64,000 nt of DNA from Calliphora vicina (taxonomy: Eukaryota > Arthropoda > Insecta > Diptera > Calliphoridae). Positions 48,040-60,506 of this stretch are shown piece after piece. Each line of letters starts with the position of its first letter. The stretch's first letter is position 1. Made by a program: the position numbers and the translations under genes. The stretch lies in contig NC_088780.1 of the NCBI RefSeq assembly GCF_958450345.1, positions 131,764,226 through 131,828,225 on the forward strand. The letters are read 5' to 3'. Under the pieces are notes generated by a model. The model ran no database searches and was not told where the DNA came from. It was given only the letters and a program-made list of their open reading frames with translations.

Positions 48040-48293
48040 CCGTCCCCTCAATAAAACAATCGTGTATAAGCATACTGCATAATAAGAATCTAAATAACTG
48101 ATTCTATATGTGGTCAAAATTTGGTGGAATCTAAATAACTGATTCTATATGTGGTCAAAATTTGGTGGAATTCTACTTCAAAGTGGATCAAAAGATCAAT
48201 TGAAATATTACTTTTGTTCTGGATTTTAAACTCAATTATTTCGAAATGGCAAAAAAATTATACACCATTATTATTATTTTATTAAGGGGACGA
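48040..48293. mobile_element. MITE with CGTCCCCT ends at a foldback junction
   Basis: Left CCGTCCCCTCAATAAAAC and right TTTTATTAAGGGGACGA are inverted, with TA at 48038-48039 and 48294-48295. It contains the 41-bp direct duplication. It starts where the truncated foldback copy ends. Confidence 0.65.
48086..48167. repeat. Perfect 41-bp tandem duplication
   Basis: GAATCTAAATAACTGATTCT and the following 21 bases occur twice without change at 48086-48126 and 48127-48167. No divergence implies a recent event. Confidence 0.9.
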
Positions 48294-50048
48294 TATGTAT
48301 ATTAACAAGTCTATGCAAAATTTTATTCCCATTCTAGGGTATTTAACGTTTCACATCATAAATCTATTTCAATAAACTTTGTCCTTGGGCCAAAACTGAG
48401 TTTTTTGTATTTTAGTTAAGATTGATAATTTGGTGATCTTGAGATCATAATAAGTGTAGAAACTATTTTCTATTCAAATGTTCAATGATAAACATCTATT
48501 TTTAACATTATAAATTATTGGTTCTGTTTAATTGAGATTTTTTCTTTAATATTTCTATTTACAAAAATTTTAGCTTGAAAATAAATTTATTCTATTATTT
48601 TACAATTATTGATCGAATAATTTTGTATTCTTAATTAAACATTTTTTTTTCATTCGAATAAAAATTATTGTTTTACCCCGAAATCTGATAGCACATCCTG
48701 TTTGCTTTAAATCAACAGGTTGCCAATTGTACTAAAATAAGGCAGTACATATGTAAACGAATTAGATTTTGTATACTTCTGCAAGGTCATGTTATTACCA
48801 ACTTAGTTATTCCATATTATAGAATATATATGTATATTCACTGAGGGGAGAAATCTGAATTTTTTATCATTAAACAAAAATATGTATACCTATCAATATG
48901 TGAAAGTATTTAAAACCAATTCTTTCAAAATTCTGAGGGAACACAAAAAACCTGAATACTCTTAGACTTGACAAAACACACACTATGTATGTAGATACAT
49001 ACAGACGTATATATGTATGTACATAAGCAGATAATTACATGTGTATATGAAAAGAAGCCAACAAAAGCATTTTATGAGTGTACGATACGAGTACTTCTTT
49101 TTTCTTTTACATATTTTCCTATCTTCATACATTCCAAAGTCCAAGTTAACGCACCCTCTGTAAGGGTTTTAATACACATCTACACAAATTCATACATTTA
49201 CAACCATAAACATTAGATACATTTTATATTTAAACGAAAACAATATATAACTAAAAACAAAAATACAAAGAAATAACGATAGCATTGGAGTGGATGCAGG
49301 GGGTGGATGTTAATGGCACAATAAAGGCCACCCTTAAATAGAAAATGAATTTTTATGAAAGCTCTTTTATAAATTGGTTTGCTTTTATATGTATGTACTC
49401 TCAAAGTGTAGGGGAAATAGTAGCAAAAGCTTTAAGAGAGTGGCCCAACAGAATTAGTACATTTAAACTTTTGGAAAAACTTTTGAGGGAAATTTATAAA
49501 AACTTGGTGGTTGGCTTTGCTAATTAGTTTTAGTTTTTTAATGTAGTAAGGAATTGAAAAGCTATTTTTGTTACAAACTTTATTTTTCTTATATTTTAAT
49601 TAAAGTTTACTCTATTCTAAATAATTTTGTTTTTTATCTTTTCAGGTATGTGCTGTAGTTTTAATGGATACATTTTCAACTTGTTGGTTTGGTAAGAAAT
49701 GGCTTCAAAATATTGTTGTATGGAATGAGTAAAACATTTTAATATAATCGTACTTTTTTTAAATAAAAAAAGGGGAAAAAAATGTCTTAAAGCCTTTATA
49801 GATTAATCTGAATAACAACTCAGGAAATAATCTTCAAGACAAAAAATTACATTTTATAAGAATTACACGGTGATACGATGGAAAAAGAAACTTGGAAAAC
49901 GACCTAGCGTCTCTTCCTGAGTACATTACAAATTTCAGAAACACCCTCAAATTCAGAAGTTATTCTAAAAAACCGTTTTCAGTGATGTTCGTCCACATAT
50001 CGACCTATATGAGTTACGTGACATTTGTAACAATGTTTATTCTATATA
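48294..50048. other. Intronic stretch, unrecognised frames only
   Basis: AT-rich. A frame at 49345-49527 (+) has an amphipathic-looking part (EIVAKALREWPNR, LLEKLLREIYKNL) but no clear splice context or family; chance is likely. No repeat recognised. Confidence 0.4.
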
Positions 50049-50187
50049 TCGATGGCTTAATATAAAAATGGCGTAACTCATTTTTTTTAAAAATAGCGTT
50101 TTTTGTTTATTTCGGTTGACAAATGTCAGATGCATCTTGCCTCAAAATTTCAGGAGAATTTTGAAAGAAAAAGCCATAACTCGTTTT

Positions 50188-50867
50188 TATACCCTTCATC
50201 TTCGTGAGAGGGGGATATATAAGTTTGTCATTCCGTTTGTAATTTCTACATTTTTCATTTCCGACCCTATAAAGTATATATATTCTGGATCCTTATAGAT
50301 TGGAGTCGATTAAGCCATGTCCGTCTGTTAGTTGAAATCAATTTTCTGAAGACCCCAGATATCTTCGGGATCCAAATCTTCAATAATTCTGTCAGACATG
50401 CTTTCGAGAAGTTTGATATTTCAATTCAGCAAAATCCGTCCATAAATAACGGAGATATGAGCAAAAAACTGGGACAATCTCGATTTTTGACCTATTTTTG
50501 ATCTATATATGAATTACTAAGTCATTAATATAGACAATATGGATATCTAATGATAGATATTTCAAAGTCCATTGCAACGATATAGATAAGGCTATAGTAA
50601 GTTGAACCTACAATGGGTCAAAATCGGGAAAAATATTTTTTGACCCGAATTTTTTTTCATCAAAAAATTTTTTTTGTCATAAATTTTTTTTCCAAAAAAA
50701 AAAATGTTAAAAAAACTTTTTTTAAAAAAAATTAAAAAACAATTTCGAAGAAAAAAAATTAAATTTTGTTTACCTAAAAATATTTAAAAAAAATTATTTT
50801 AAAGTATAATTTGGTGAAGGGTATATAAGATTCGGTACAGCCGAATATAGCTCTCTTACTTGTTTTT
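50188..50867 (+). mobile_element. Complete family A mini-me-like element, nested
   Basis: TATACCCTTCATCTTCGTGA to GATTCGGTACAGCCGAATAT and CTCTTACTTGTTT. Same order of blocks as 27130-27707, including GGAGTCGATTAAGCCATGTC. Longer because of A/T tracts near 50640-50780. Confidence 0.85.
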
Positions 50868-51264
50868 GTTTTGTTTGATTGGTTATCACCATGACAATAA
50901 TACAAAGTAAATCTCTCAGCACAGCTGTAGTTGTGCGTTTATATTTTCCAAGTATCAAATTCGCTTCTGAATCGGATTTTTCCACCTATTAGGAAATTTA
51001 ACAGCTTTATGTCGCTGAGTGTGATTCAGAAAAAGAAAATGGAAACATAAAATTGTCCTATCCATTTTTTGTGCAATTATTAAAGGGGTCAAACTATTCC
51101 ATATTTAAACCCAACAAAAAAATAATTCCTCAACTAAAGACGAGTGCTGCATTTTATAAAACTACACAATTTCACAATATACAATATTTTAACACACGAA
51201 TTGGACAATTATGTTTGGCATGAACCAAATGGATGTCTACACGCAGAGAAAAAAATATAGTTGT

Positions 51265-51420
51265 CCATGGTTACTGTAACCATTTCAATATTGTTACAAG
51301 TTTTTTAACAATATTATAGTCACAGTAACTATTTACATGGTTGTGGTAACCATAATATAGTTAATTTACGATTCACATCATTGTATCAATCATATATATG
51401 GTTACAGTAAACAAGTATAT
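51265..51420. repeat. Cluster of ATGGTTACNGTAACC-like palindromes
   Basis: ATGGTTACTGTAACCAT near 51268, GTCACAGTAAC near 51320, ATGGTTGTGGTAACCAT near 51338 and ATGGTTACAGTAAAC near 51398. A related word occurs at 47197. Imperfect short inverted repeats inside family E copy 3. Confidence 0.5.
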
Positions 51421-51816
51421 GTTTGTGACAACAGGATTTGAAAAGTTTTTACCTGTATATTGCCATCTTTTTTAGAGTTTACTTCTGATTTAATACTCTT
51501 AATTTCATGAATTATTTCATTTTATTATTTAAACCTGAATTATTATAATAATATGTCTCATTTTCAACTCAGTTTAAAAAAGCCCTAACTTATTTTTTTT
51601 TCATAAATATTAATGAAAAAGGGCCTATATTTGATAACTTCATTAAAATAAAAAAATTAAATTTTAAATGAGAAATCAAATGTGTTGGCTCTTTTTATAA
51701 AAAATTGCATTAAAACTTTTTTTGTATCTAATATTTTATGGATTTTATTAAGTTTTTTCCTTCTCCTGTAAAGTAACAAAAAATCGTGTTACGCCTTTTT
51801 TATATTAAGCCATCGA

Positions 51817-53244
51817 TATATTATTTATAAATATTTGCATATTTAATTTTTATTGTGTCCATAAACATACAAAACTCTATTGTCTGTCTGCCATAGAAGC
51901 AAATGAAAAAGCACAAAAATCCTTAACCTTAGATACGCAATAAATAAATCCAATAAAAATTTGTGTATAAATAAATAACTCCAATGTAAAATTTGTTACT
52001 TGACTTGCATGTTTTTCGACAATTAGCCAATAAAATAGAAAACTATAAGACAAAATTAATATGGAATGGTGATGGTCGAATTAGTAGATCTATCTCTATA
52101 ATGTCATTCTGAGTAAGAATAAATTTGAATACCTAGAAAAGACAAAAGAAGTTGAAATCATTTAAATATGGGAGATTGTTAAGCGCCATAATTATTTTAA
52201 TTTGCCAATATGATCTTGTCAAACCTTATCAACATAACTAATACACCCTTTACGGTGTAGGGGTCAGCAAACAAAAGAATACAATTGTTACTATGTCAAT
52301 GACTTTCATGATTCATTTAGTCAAATAAAAACTAAAAGAAAACAACAATAATACATTCCAAATATGAAACTATGAGACACGATGTCTTGAAATAAAGATG
52401 ATCTGATTTATTATACGCATTTTGCGAAACAAACAAAAATAAAAAATTCAAACTTTATGTTTTTTTGTCTGTTAAAGCAGACGTTGAAAATGATAATAAA
52501 ATATTCAATAAGAAATATAAATTTAACTATTTAGTGCATTGCATTTGTGATAACATGATAAATATAATTTGTTAGGTCTTTTAAAATTGTATTAAACTTA
52601 ATTAAGATTTGGTGAAGTATCCTCCGCAAATACCAAAGTACTAAAGGCCAAATTTTTGTAAAATAGATATTTAAGTCCTAATTCATAAACAACTTTAAAT
52701 TTAAAAAACAACGTTTTGAAATCAAACTTTGAATAGAAATTTTGCTTTAAAACATTGTTTAAATTTAACATTTTTTATGAATATGGGTGTTAATATTTTG
52801 TTCTATGATGATAAATGCATAGAGGCATTTAAAATGGATTTTGATATGTACTCTGGGCTAGGGGCGAATTTTGCAACCGTGATTAAGCTCTAATCACATC
52901 AAAATCGAATACATTTAAATGATTTGTTAATCACTTCTAATTGACATGATTAAATCTTAATCAAACTGGTTATGATGTAGCATCGGTCACAATAAATATA
53001 CCTTTCAAGTGTATTACCGATAAATAAATTCCATAATTAATAAGTTTAAAATAATCTGCTGATAACTTTATTACAGTATTTCATTAAATTGTTAATGCTT
53101 TAAAGAAATATAATAATTTTTTTTTTAAATTCTGGCAAGGGTACGATCAAAAAGCCAGGGTAGTATCCCACTCGAATTAAGTAAGACCCTAGTAAACCTA
53201 TATCTTCATATAGGAAGCTGGAACGCTTAAAAGACTTCACGATA
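51817..53244. other. AT-rich stretch without recognised feature
   Basis: No gene, element end or RNA recognised. Confidence 0.5.
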
Positions 53245-53795
53245 TATCGGTTTCTGCGAGTGAAATATCGTCCAGGCTAGACTAAAAAAAGTTTGATGAC
53301 CAAGATTTGGAGGCATTACTCCATGTTGTTGTAAAACTCAACAATAGCTTGTAAAATAATTGGGAGCTACTCAAGCAGTAATTTCAAAACATTTGCGAGC
53401 AGCTGGATTCATCCAAAAGTAGGGAAATTTGGTACCATATTAATTTAAGCCGAGAGACCTTGAAATACGATTTTGCATGTACGTAATGATTTTATAGCGT
53501 TCAATATAAAATAAAATAATTTTTGCACCAAATAACTACTCGTGATGAAAAATGGATTCATTACAATAACTCGTAGCGTAAGAGATCTAATGTGAAGACG
53601 GCGAACCAGTCGAATCGAAACAAAGCCATATATCCATGGCTCTAAGGTAATGTTCTTTATTTGGTGGGAGCTATTATGAGCTGCAGAAATCTGACCAGAC
53701 CATAATATGGAACCTGTACCGAAGGCAACTAATTTATTTGAAGCGAGCATTGGCAAAAAATTCCCAGAATATGCAGCCAAAAATGAAACACAAAT
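53245..53795 (+). pseudogene. Broken mariner transposase (copy 3, middle part)
   Basis: Collinear with the 35860 copy: KKFDDQDLEALLH-like text near 53288, HLRAAGFIQK at about 53390, then DEKWIHYNNS near 53540, the first catalytic Asp region absent from copy 2, NKAIYPWL near 53618 and LIYLKRALAKN near 53730. It ends abruptly near 53795 before the second catalytic block. Stops and shifts throughout; the antisense frame at 53445-53780 is a shadow. Confidence 0.8.
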
Positions 53796-54749
53796 ATACC
53801 AATGTAATTTATATTGTTTAAACTTGGTGTACTTCCCATCTAACTAAAACAAAATCAGGTCTTTAGGATTTTGTTAACCTATTTCTTGTTTTGTGTTTTT
53901 TTTTCGTCTTCACATTAAAACCAAAAACTAAATATGGTGTAGTAGAATGTATTTAAACACGTATTTCTCTACTGCCATAGTAATGAATTACATTTTTCCC
54001 ATGCTTTGTAATAAAGGATATTCATATTAACGGTTATATGAAGGAACAGAAAACGTGATAAACAATTGTTTTATTATATTTGTTTTTGCTATCGATAGTA
54101 TTATTTTTATTTACATTGAACTGCGCAAGGACATAATTTCTTTATAGTTTAAGTTTACACGGATAGTTTTTTTTTCTACACTTTATTTTACTTTTGTTAT
54201 TCCGCTGTAGTTGTTTTTGTTTGTATAATACAGCTATTAGTGTTTTAAAGTATTCGATTAATCGTTGAAGGATTAGTGTAAAAGTGATTTTAATGTATAA
54301 TATTTAAAGTGGTAAAAATTTTATTATTAATAGTTTTCAGTAAATATTTCAGTAAACATTGGAAATGTTTCAACATTATCAATCACAGATTTAGCCAAGG
54401 ACAAAATCAGTTTCGAGAGTCTTAATTTGCAATGTTTTCAAAACATAACGGAATAGGTTTCCTCCAAAAAATATCTGATACATTGATTACACAGTGATAC
54501 AAAAGTGATCGAAAATAATATGCAGGAGTTTTGATTTAGCAATTCGGTTTTGTTCGGGTCCATAGAGTACGAAAATACTTATAGTTTTTCTCGATCATTT
54601 AGTTTTAGTAAAATAACGGAATTCTTAAAGTTACAACTTCAAAACATCATAAATATGTTCTTTAGAAACTAATTTTATGAGATATTGGTACTAATTTTAA
54701 AATAGAAAAATATTTGTAAAATTCTGTTGGAAAATTGCTGATCTAGTTT
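53796..54749. other. AT-rich stretch without recognised feature
   Basis: Nothing recognised after the abrupt end of the mariner fragment. Confidence 0.5.
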
Positions 54750-55140
54750 ATATACCCACTATCTTATCGAAATATTGGTCATAGAACCAAATATATATTC
54801 TGGGTTCTTATAAAATTCTAAAACGAAATAGCTGTGTATCTGTCCGTTGTTTTCACGATAGGGTCTCGAGGAAAAGTCGACAAAAATATCACGTTCCCAT
54901 ACAAATTTCTTCCCGGAATATGGCTCTATGGTACATAAATACCTATATAATAGCTTTATACATAGTCCACTTCCTAAAATCACTAAAATACTCATAAATC
55001 TCTTACAAATATCGTTATCAGGTAGAAATTTGACATACAGAAAACAATCACCGTACCAAATATAATGAAGATCAGTCCATAATAGCTACTATATAAGGAC
55101 CACTTCCGAAAAATACCTAAATACGCATAAATCTTTTATA
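54750..55140. mobile_element. Mini-me-like fragment (family C type)
   Basis: TATACCCACTATCTTATCG, TATATTCTGGGTTCTTAT and a short GTCY remnant CTGTCCGTTG give the mini-me layout. Later AAGATCAGTCCATAATAGCT resembles family B text, so it may be a composite. The antisense frame at 54759-54995 is not a gene. Confidence 0.55.
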
Positions 55141-55302
55141 AATAAACAGATCTGCTGTATCCAAAGGTCATACTATTGGTTTTTTTACGATTAATCCACA
55201 ATCGATCCTTAATCGATTACTTGTTTTTTGTTAAGAACACTCAAGCATTTGTGTGGTAAAACCGAAAAAGCGAAAAACTAAAATTATCATAACTCACTCA
55301 TT

Positions 55303-55827
55303 ATACCCACTATAAGAAATTGTAACACATATAGACCCACAAAAGTATAATATATATTCTGGGTCCTCATAAGATCCTAAGATTATCTAGTGATCAATGT
55401 CCGTCCGTCTGTCTGCTAAAACGCTCAAACGAAAGGTGCTAGCTGGGTGATATTTTCTACAAATACTGTTGGTTGATAAGGTTTGTTTGGTATTGAAATT
55501 GGCAATATCGGTCAATGATTTCACCTATCCTCCATACAACTGTCCACCGAAAATAAATATGGTGATTAAGCGGCAATCCTGATAAAATTTTTTAACAAAT
55601 TAGTTCTAAAATTATACTGTAAAGTATGGCGAAAATCGGGAACATTTGTGCATAGTCCCCATACGGGATTCTTCTCAGAAAATAACTTGAATCTAAATCA
55701 TTCTACCAACTTTCGGATCAAGCCATAATTGACCCTACCCCCCATATACCCAAACACATAGTTTATTGTCACATTGACGGTGGGTATACAAGATTCGACA
55801 CAGCCAAATGTAACACTTTTACTTGTT
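55303..55827 (+). mobile_element. Mini-me-like element, family C
   Basis: TATACCCACTATAAGAAATT, TATATTCTGGGTCCTCATAA, GATCAATGTCCGTCCGTCTG with more GTCY, and the end GGTATACAAGATTCGACACA then GCCAAATG and TTTACTTGTT. It directly abuts the next family B copy in head-on orientation. Confidence 0.8.
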
Positions 55828-57375
55828 ATACCCTACACCACCATATTGGGGAGGGTATTATGCATTTGAGCAGATGTTTGTAACGTCCAAAAATATTTGT
55901 TTAACATCCATCTTAAAGTATACCGATCGACTCAGAATCATATTTTGAGTCGATTAAACAATGTTCGCCCGTCTTGCTGGTTAGCTGGCTGAAATCTGTC
56001 CATTATTTCACCTAGAGCCGCCATACAAATTCCTCCCGAAATTGGACTTTATCGGTAATAAGTGTTTAATTTATATAGGTATACTAGAGTTAATGATCGT
56101 TCGATTAATCGAATAATTTCTTACGAATAATTATTCGAACAATTTAAAAATTGCCATTTTCGAATAACGAATAATTCGAACAATTTTATGTAGAATAATC
56201 GAATAAATGTTCATATATATTTAAATTTATTAAATTCCTTAAAATTTTTCATAATTTCAAATTTAAATAAGAAATAATGACTCACAAAAATTGTATTGTT
56301 TCTGAAATTCAACAAATAACTAAAGACAAAGGGACTTTCGATCACTGTTGATGAGTGTTCCGATAGCTCCTTCTATAAATATAAAAATATTACTGCAAGA
56401 AGTTACAATTCTAAAAAAAAATCTTTCAAAATTTTTAACTTAGAACTTCAACCAATGAAACTAAAAGGTACGGAATAAAATATTTGTTATTTAGCTGGCG
56501 TAATATTAGAAGAATAGCAATAATAATCAAAATATTAACTTAGATTTAAGTGGAGTTGAATGTGATGGATAATGTGATTTTGAAACGGTCGTCGAAAGTG
56601 ATATTGAGGATGACATTTAGATGAAGGCCATGATCTTGAAATATATGTATATATGTGATGTTATTAACCGCGTACGTAAGTGTTGCAAAATATTTAATAA
56701 ATCGAATGATAAACACAAATATTGCAAACTAATGTTTTGTTTGAAGAAAAGCATGGAGTTCGTCTTATACATGATTTCGAACATCGTTGAACACTTTGTC
56801 TAACATGGTAATAAACTTTTCTTATTTGTTCGGGAGGGAATCTGATCAGAATATTTCTGATGAAAATTTAATGATGGAATCTGTTTTCGAATGTTTTTTT
56901 AACATTATCCTTTAACAATAAATATTGTTTACTTTTTTAAAAAAAATTTAATTATTCGAATAATTTGATTAATTTTAAACGTGTGATCGAATTATTCAAA
57001 CAAGTTAAAATCTCTTCTTCTAATTATTCGTTTTATTCGAACAAGAGAAAAATCGAATAATTTGATTACCCTAGTATATACACAGATTTCGCTCCAAATA
57101 ACTTTTATATACTCGAAAGTCATGTCAACTAATTTTATGAAGATCGTTCCATAATTAGCCATAGCTCACATAAATCAGTTTAACTAGCATAAATCTTTTA
57201 AAAATGTTGGTATTTACATATAATTAAACTGAAATAATTTTCATATAGACATAATATTCGGTCCATAATAGCTGACTGATAGCTCCCATATAAGGCCCAC
57301 ATCCGAAAATCACTCACGAAAATTAATAATTGAAATTTTAAAAGAAAAATGCGTTTGATCATTTACTCAGTGTAG
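55828..57375 (-). mobile_element. Family B mini-me-like element interrupted by a hAT remnant
   Basis: Left part 55828-56084 from ATACCCTACACCACCATATT to TTAATTTATATAGGTATAC. Right part 57074-57375 with CGCTCCAAATAACTTTTATA and TTGAAATTTTAAAAGAAAAA then the TTACTCAGTGTAGG end. Comparison with the uninterrupted copy at 62593 confirms the insertion point. Confidence 0.8.
56085..57073. mobile_element. hAT-like remnant with ATTCG repeats (copy 2)
   Basis: Shares both subterminal regions and internal text (ITVDECSDSSFYKYKN, SDENLMMESVFECFF) with copy 1 at 10874 but is shorter. Flanks AGGTATAC (56077-56084) and GTATATAC (57074-57081) agree at 6 of 8 bases, fitting an 8-bp hAT duplication. The conserved Trp of the DEW motif is Cys here. 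Inactive. Confidence 0.75.
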
Positions 57376-59721
57376 GTTTAAAAAAAGTACGTTTTTTTTT
57401 CTTTAACGACCACAACAACCATTTTCCAAAAAATTTTCAAAAATAATAAAAAGTGATCAAGAAAAATTATAAGTATGTATTTGCAAACTTTTCAAAAAAA
57501 AATAATTGCTATTTTAGAACCCCTGCATATTTTTGGTTTAGCATAGTGTAGTTAAAAAACAAATTTCTCATTAAAGCTCGATTTTACTTAAAATAACTTT
57601 AGAAATATTGAAAATTGAATAAAATTGTTATAAGTTTTTTTAATTAATTTTTTTCCAAAATTAATCAAGCGTCAATTGCCTAATTTTGAAAAACTTTTCG
57701 CAATTAATTTTAAATTTTATTAAACAATTTGTTCCGCTATTGCCTAAAATTTAAATGATATAACGTTCAAATGAGTAACGATTAATTTATCCGAAAGAAA
57801 ATCATTAACATTTAGTGCACAAATATGGCAGAGCAGGCAGGTATTGTAGTGACACCACAACCCCTATTTAGTTAATTTCCTTTAGCAAAATAAAACAAAA
57901 ATATTATATATATAAATAAAATACCGTGAAAAAAACACATCTACCAAAACAAATCCAACTAAAACACATATAAAAAAAATTAGTTTAATTCTAAGAATTT
58001 CTTAGACAAAACTAAAAATATAATAGTGAACTTTTGTTCAGTTGAGTTTTAACTCTTCACCTAAACAGTCAGTGTATTTTACAAAACGTTATTACGAAAA
58101 CAAAGTGTTATTTTTGGAAAATAGTTGCAGTAAAATAAACTCAAATTGAAATAAATAACAGAGTTTTGTTTTCAAAAGGTGTCTTGTTTTGTTTTGGTTT
58201 TGTAATGCAAAGTGCAATATCCTTATGGAGTTTTCAAAAAGTTATTGCCCTTTGGCCAGTTTATTTGAAACAGGCAGAAAATCGATAAATTTGCATTTGT
58301 ATTTATTTTAGTAATTGTGGTTGAACTATTGCGTGTAAGACTTTACACTGTGAACTGACCAGTTGTTACAGTTTTTATTTATTTTTTTTTGAACAAACTA
58401 TTTAATTATACCAGTTGTTTTAGTTACAAACTGAAAGTTCTATTTTTAGTACGATATTGTGGAGTATTTTAGACTTAAACATTTAATAGCACAAATCCAA
58501 TTAGATACGAGTACATACATTTTTTGTAATTAATTATTTACGTTGTACTCATTGAAACATCAAATTGATGTAATTAACACATCTAAAGCGGACATAAATA
58601 TTTGAAATAGTTTTTCCTAGATTTATTGCTCTTGTATCTTCTGCATGTGGAGTAAATAAACTTTGATCTATGATAACAAATTATAATGAACACAGGAAAT
58701 ATCTAGAAGATTGACAGCAAAAATGTTCTTTAGATTGCTATTGAATGCAAGTTGCGTGCAGTGAATAACTATAATAATATAATTATGCCGGCTGCAAATA
58801 ATCAGTAGAAATATTAAATATTGAAAAGGGTTGTATTATTTTTAAATAAAAGAACACAATTCTAAGGACTTTAACGAAACAAATAATAATAATGCTACTT
58901 ATGGTCAATATTTTTGCTTGTTTATTTTTCTTAAATAATTTGGCAATAACAACCATAAAAGTCAACTTTCGAATCTGCAAACATATAAATAATTTACCCA
59001 CATTTCATTGTAATGATAAGTTGCGAGATTTGCGAAGAAAAAATAACTCAAATTAAATAAAATAGTGGGAGAAAATAAAATTGGAAGTTAAAAAGTTGTC
59101 AAATGTATTTTAAAACACTCCTACAAGAGTATAATAATTCACTCTAACAGAAATTCTAGTTCGATTTGCATAATTACTCACGACTTAAGAAATATGAAAT
59201 TACCAAGCAGTTCTGGGTGACTGTTCCGAACTAATGATTTTATCTATCATTTAGGGTAACCACTACTTACATAAAGAGCTGCGTGACTATTTATTTTGAT
59301 AAGTGTGAGTCCTAAGCAGGGTGACCCTTATTAGCTACCTAACTGGCACAGAGTACACAGAGCTGACAATTTTGAAGTTTCAAAAAATCCAAAATCAGTT
59401 TTCTAGGCAGTTCTCGTGGAATGAGGTGCTAAACGGAAGCTAATTGACCTCAAATAGTAAGTTAAAAAGACATATCCTTAAACGTACCATAGCGGAATGC
59501 CTGTAAATAAACCAATTTCCGACTATTCTCCAATATATTACTTATGCACTGTGGTTCCAAATCAAAATCTAGGTGAACAAAATTATAAAAATTTGGAAAA
59601 ACGAAGTTTTTTCGGAAGCTGACATTTCGTTTTCTCGACAGAAGCGCCAGAAGTTCAAAAAATTTTGAATCATGTTTTCGTTAAATTTTTTTAATATTCT
59701 ACTACTTTACTAAATTACATA
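57376..59721. other. Intronic stretch with a possible mini-exon
   Basis: Mostly AT-rich. At 57825-57840 ATG GCA GAG CAG GCA G is followed by GTATTG, in phase 1 like the first exon of the glutamine-rich gene, so it could be an alternative first coding exon. Evidence is only the local GC rise and the phase. A frame at 58783-59001 (-) is unsupported. Confidence 0.3.
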
Positions 59722-60092
59722 CACTGAATCAATCAATCCCTGACAACAACAAAGCTGGTCCATTTCATGCCATTAAAATCTAGCAATTGCTCAGAAAGGA
59801 GGACCTACCACATATTAAATGCAATTAAGTATAATATTGGGATTCCTTGCCTTAAAATAGTTAACTGTACGGAGACTTTTTTGGTGATACTTTTCGTACA
59901 ATTATTGAATTTATGTAAATTTTTATGTTTTTAATGAAAATGTTTGTAGTTTTTTTATGTTTGATTTCTAGTTTATAAGATTTTTTATAAAATTAATTAA
60001 AAAAGGTTTAATTAAATATGTATTGAAAAGTGACCATAAATTGCTAGTTTATATTATGAGTATGTCTGTACGGAGACTTAATTGATTCAGTG
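59722..60092. mobile_element. 371-bp TA-flanked MITE
   Basis: TA at 59720-59721 and 60093-60094. Inverted ends CACTGAATCAATCAA and TTAATTGATTCAGTG. CTGTACGGAGACTT occurs twice inside (about 59867 and 60067). No coding content; Tc1/mariner-class by target site. Confidence 0.8.
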
Positions 60093-60506
60093 TATATGTC
60101 AATTGTTTTACCATATAGAATTTTATACTTCAAAACATAGATAAACATTGATATAGGCTTTTATTAAGTGTATATTTTATATTTATGGGTTTCTCCATTT
60201 TCCTGTTATAGTACTTTAAACTTGGGTCTCAAATATACTGTTTTTGTTGCAATTCAATCGTTTCATGAGGAAAGTTTTTCGATTCGAGAAATACAGAAAC
60301 GGGCTACAGATAACTTAGAGACACTAAAGTGACAACTTACTTTTCGCTTGATATCCAGGGATATATAAATTATCCAATTGACATCTACAAAGAGCACATA
60401 CGTGTCAAATGTCCCAAAATATATCAATTGGAGTCAGCCAAGTGATCAGACATTAATGAAAATTTCTTTCTCTAAGGGATACATTGACTACTTTGTTACT
60501 TAATCT

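Larger units (their letters stand above)
50049..51816. mobile_element. TA-flanked element, family E (copy 3)
   Basis: TA at 50047-50048 and 51817-51818. Inverted ends TCGATGGCTTAATATAAAAA and its inverse continue into GGCGTAAC, about 29 bp in all. CTTCTCCTGTAAAGT lies about 50 bp inside the right end, as in copies at 12875 and 15060. A family A element is inserted at 50188-50867, leaving about 1.09 kb of original sequence without a gene. Confidence 0.8.

Noticed and set aside
49345..49527. Amphipathic 60-codon frame as an exon
   Set aside because: No acceptor/donor pair or recognised family; length is within chance for this DNA.
58039..58044. TCAGTT as an initiator of an alternative promoter
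   Set aside because: No TATA or downstream element at proper spacing, and the motif is common.
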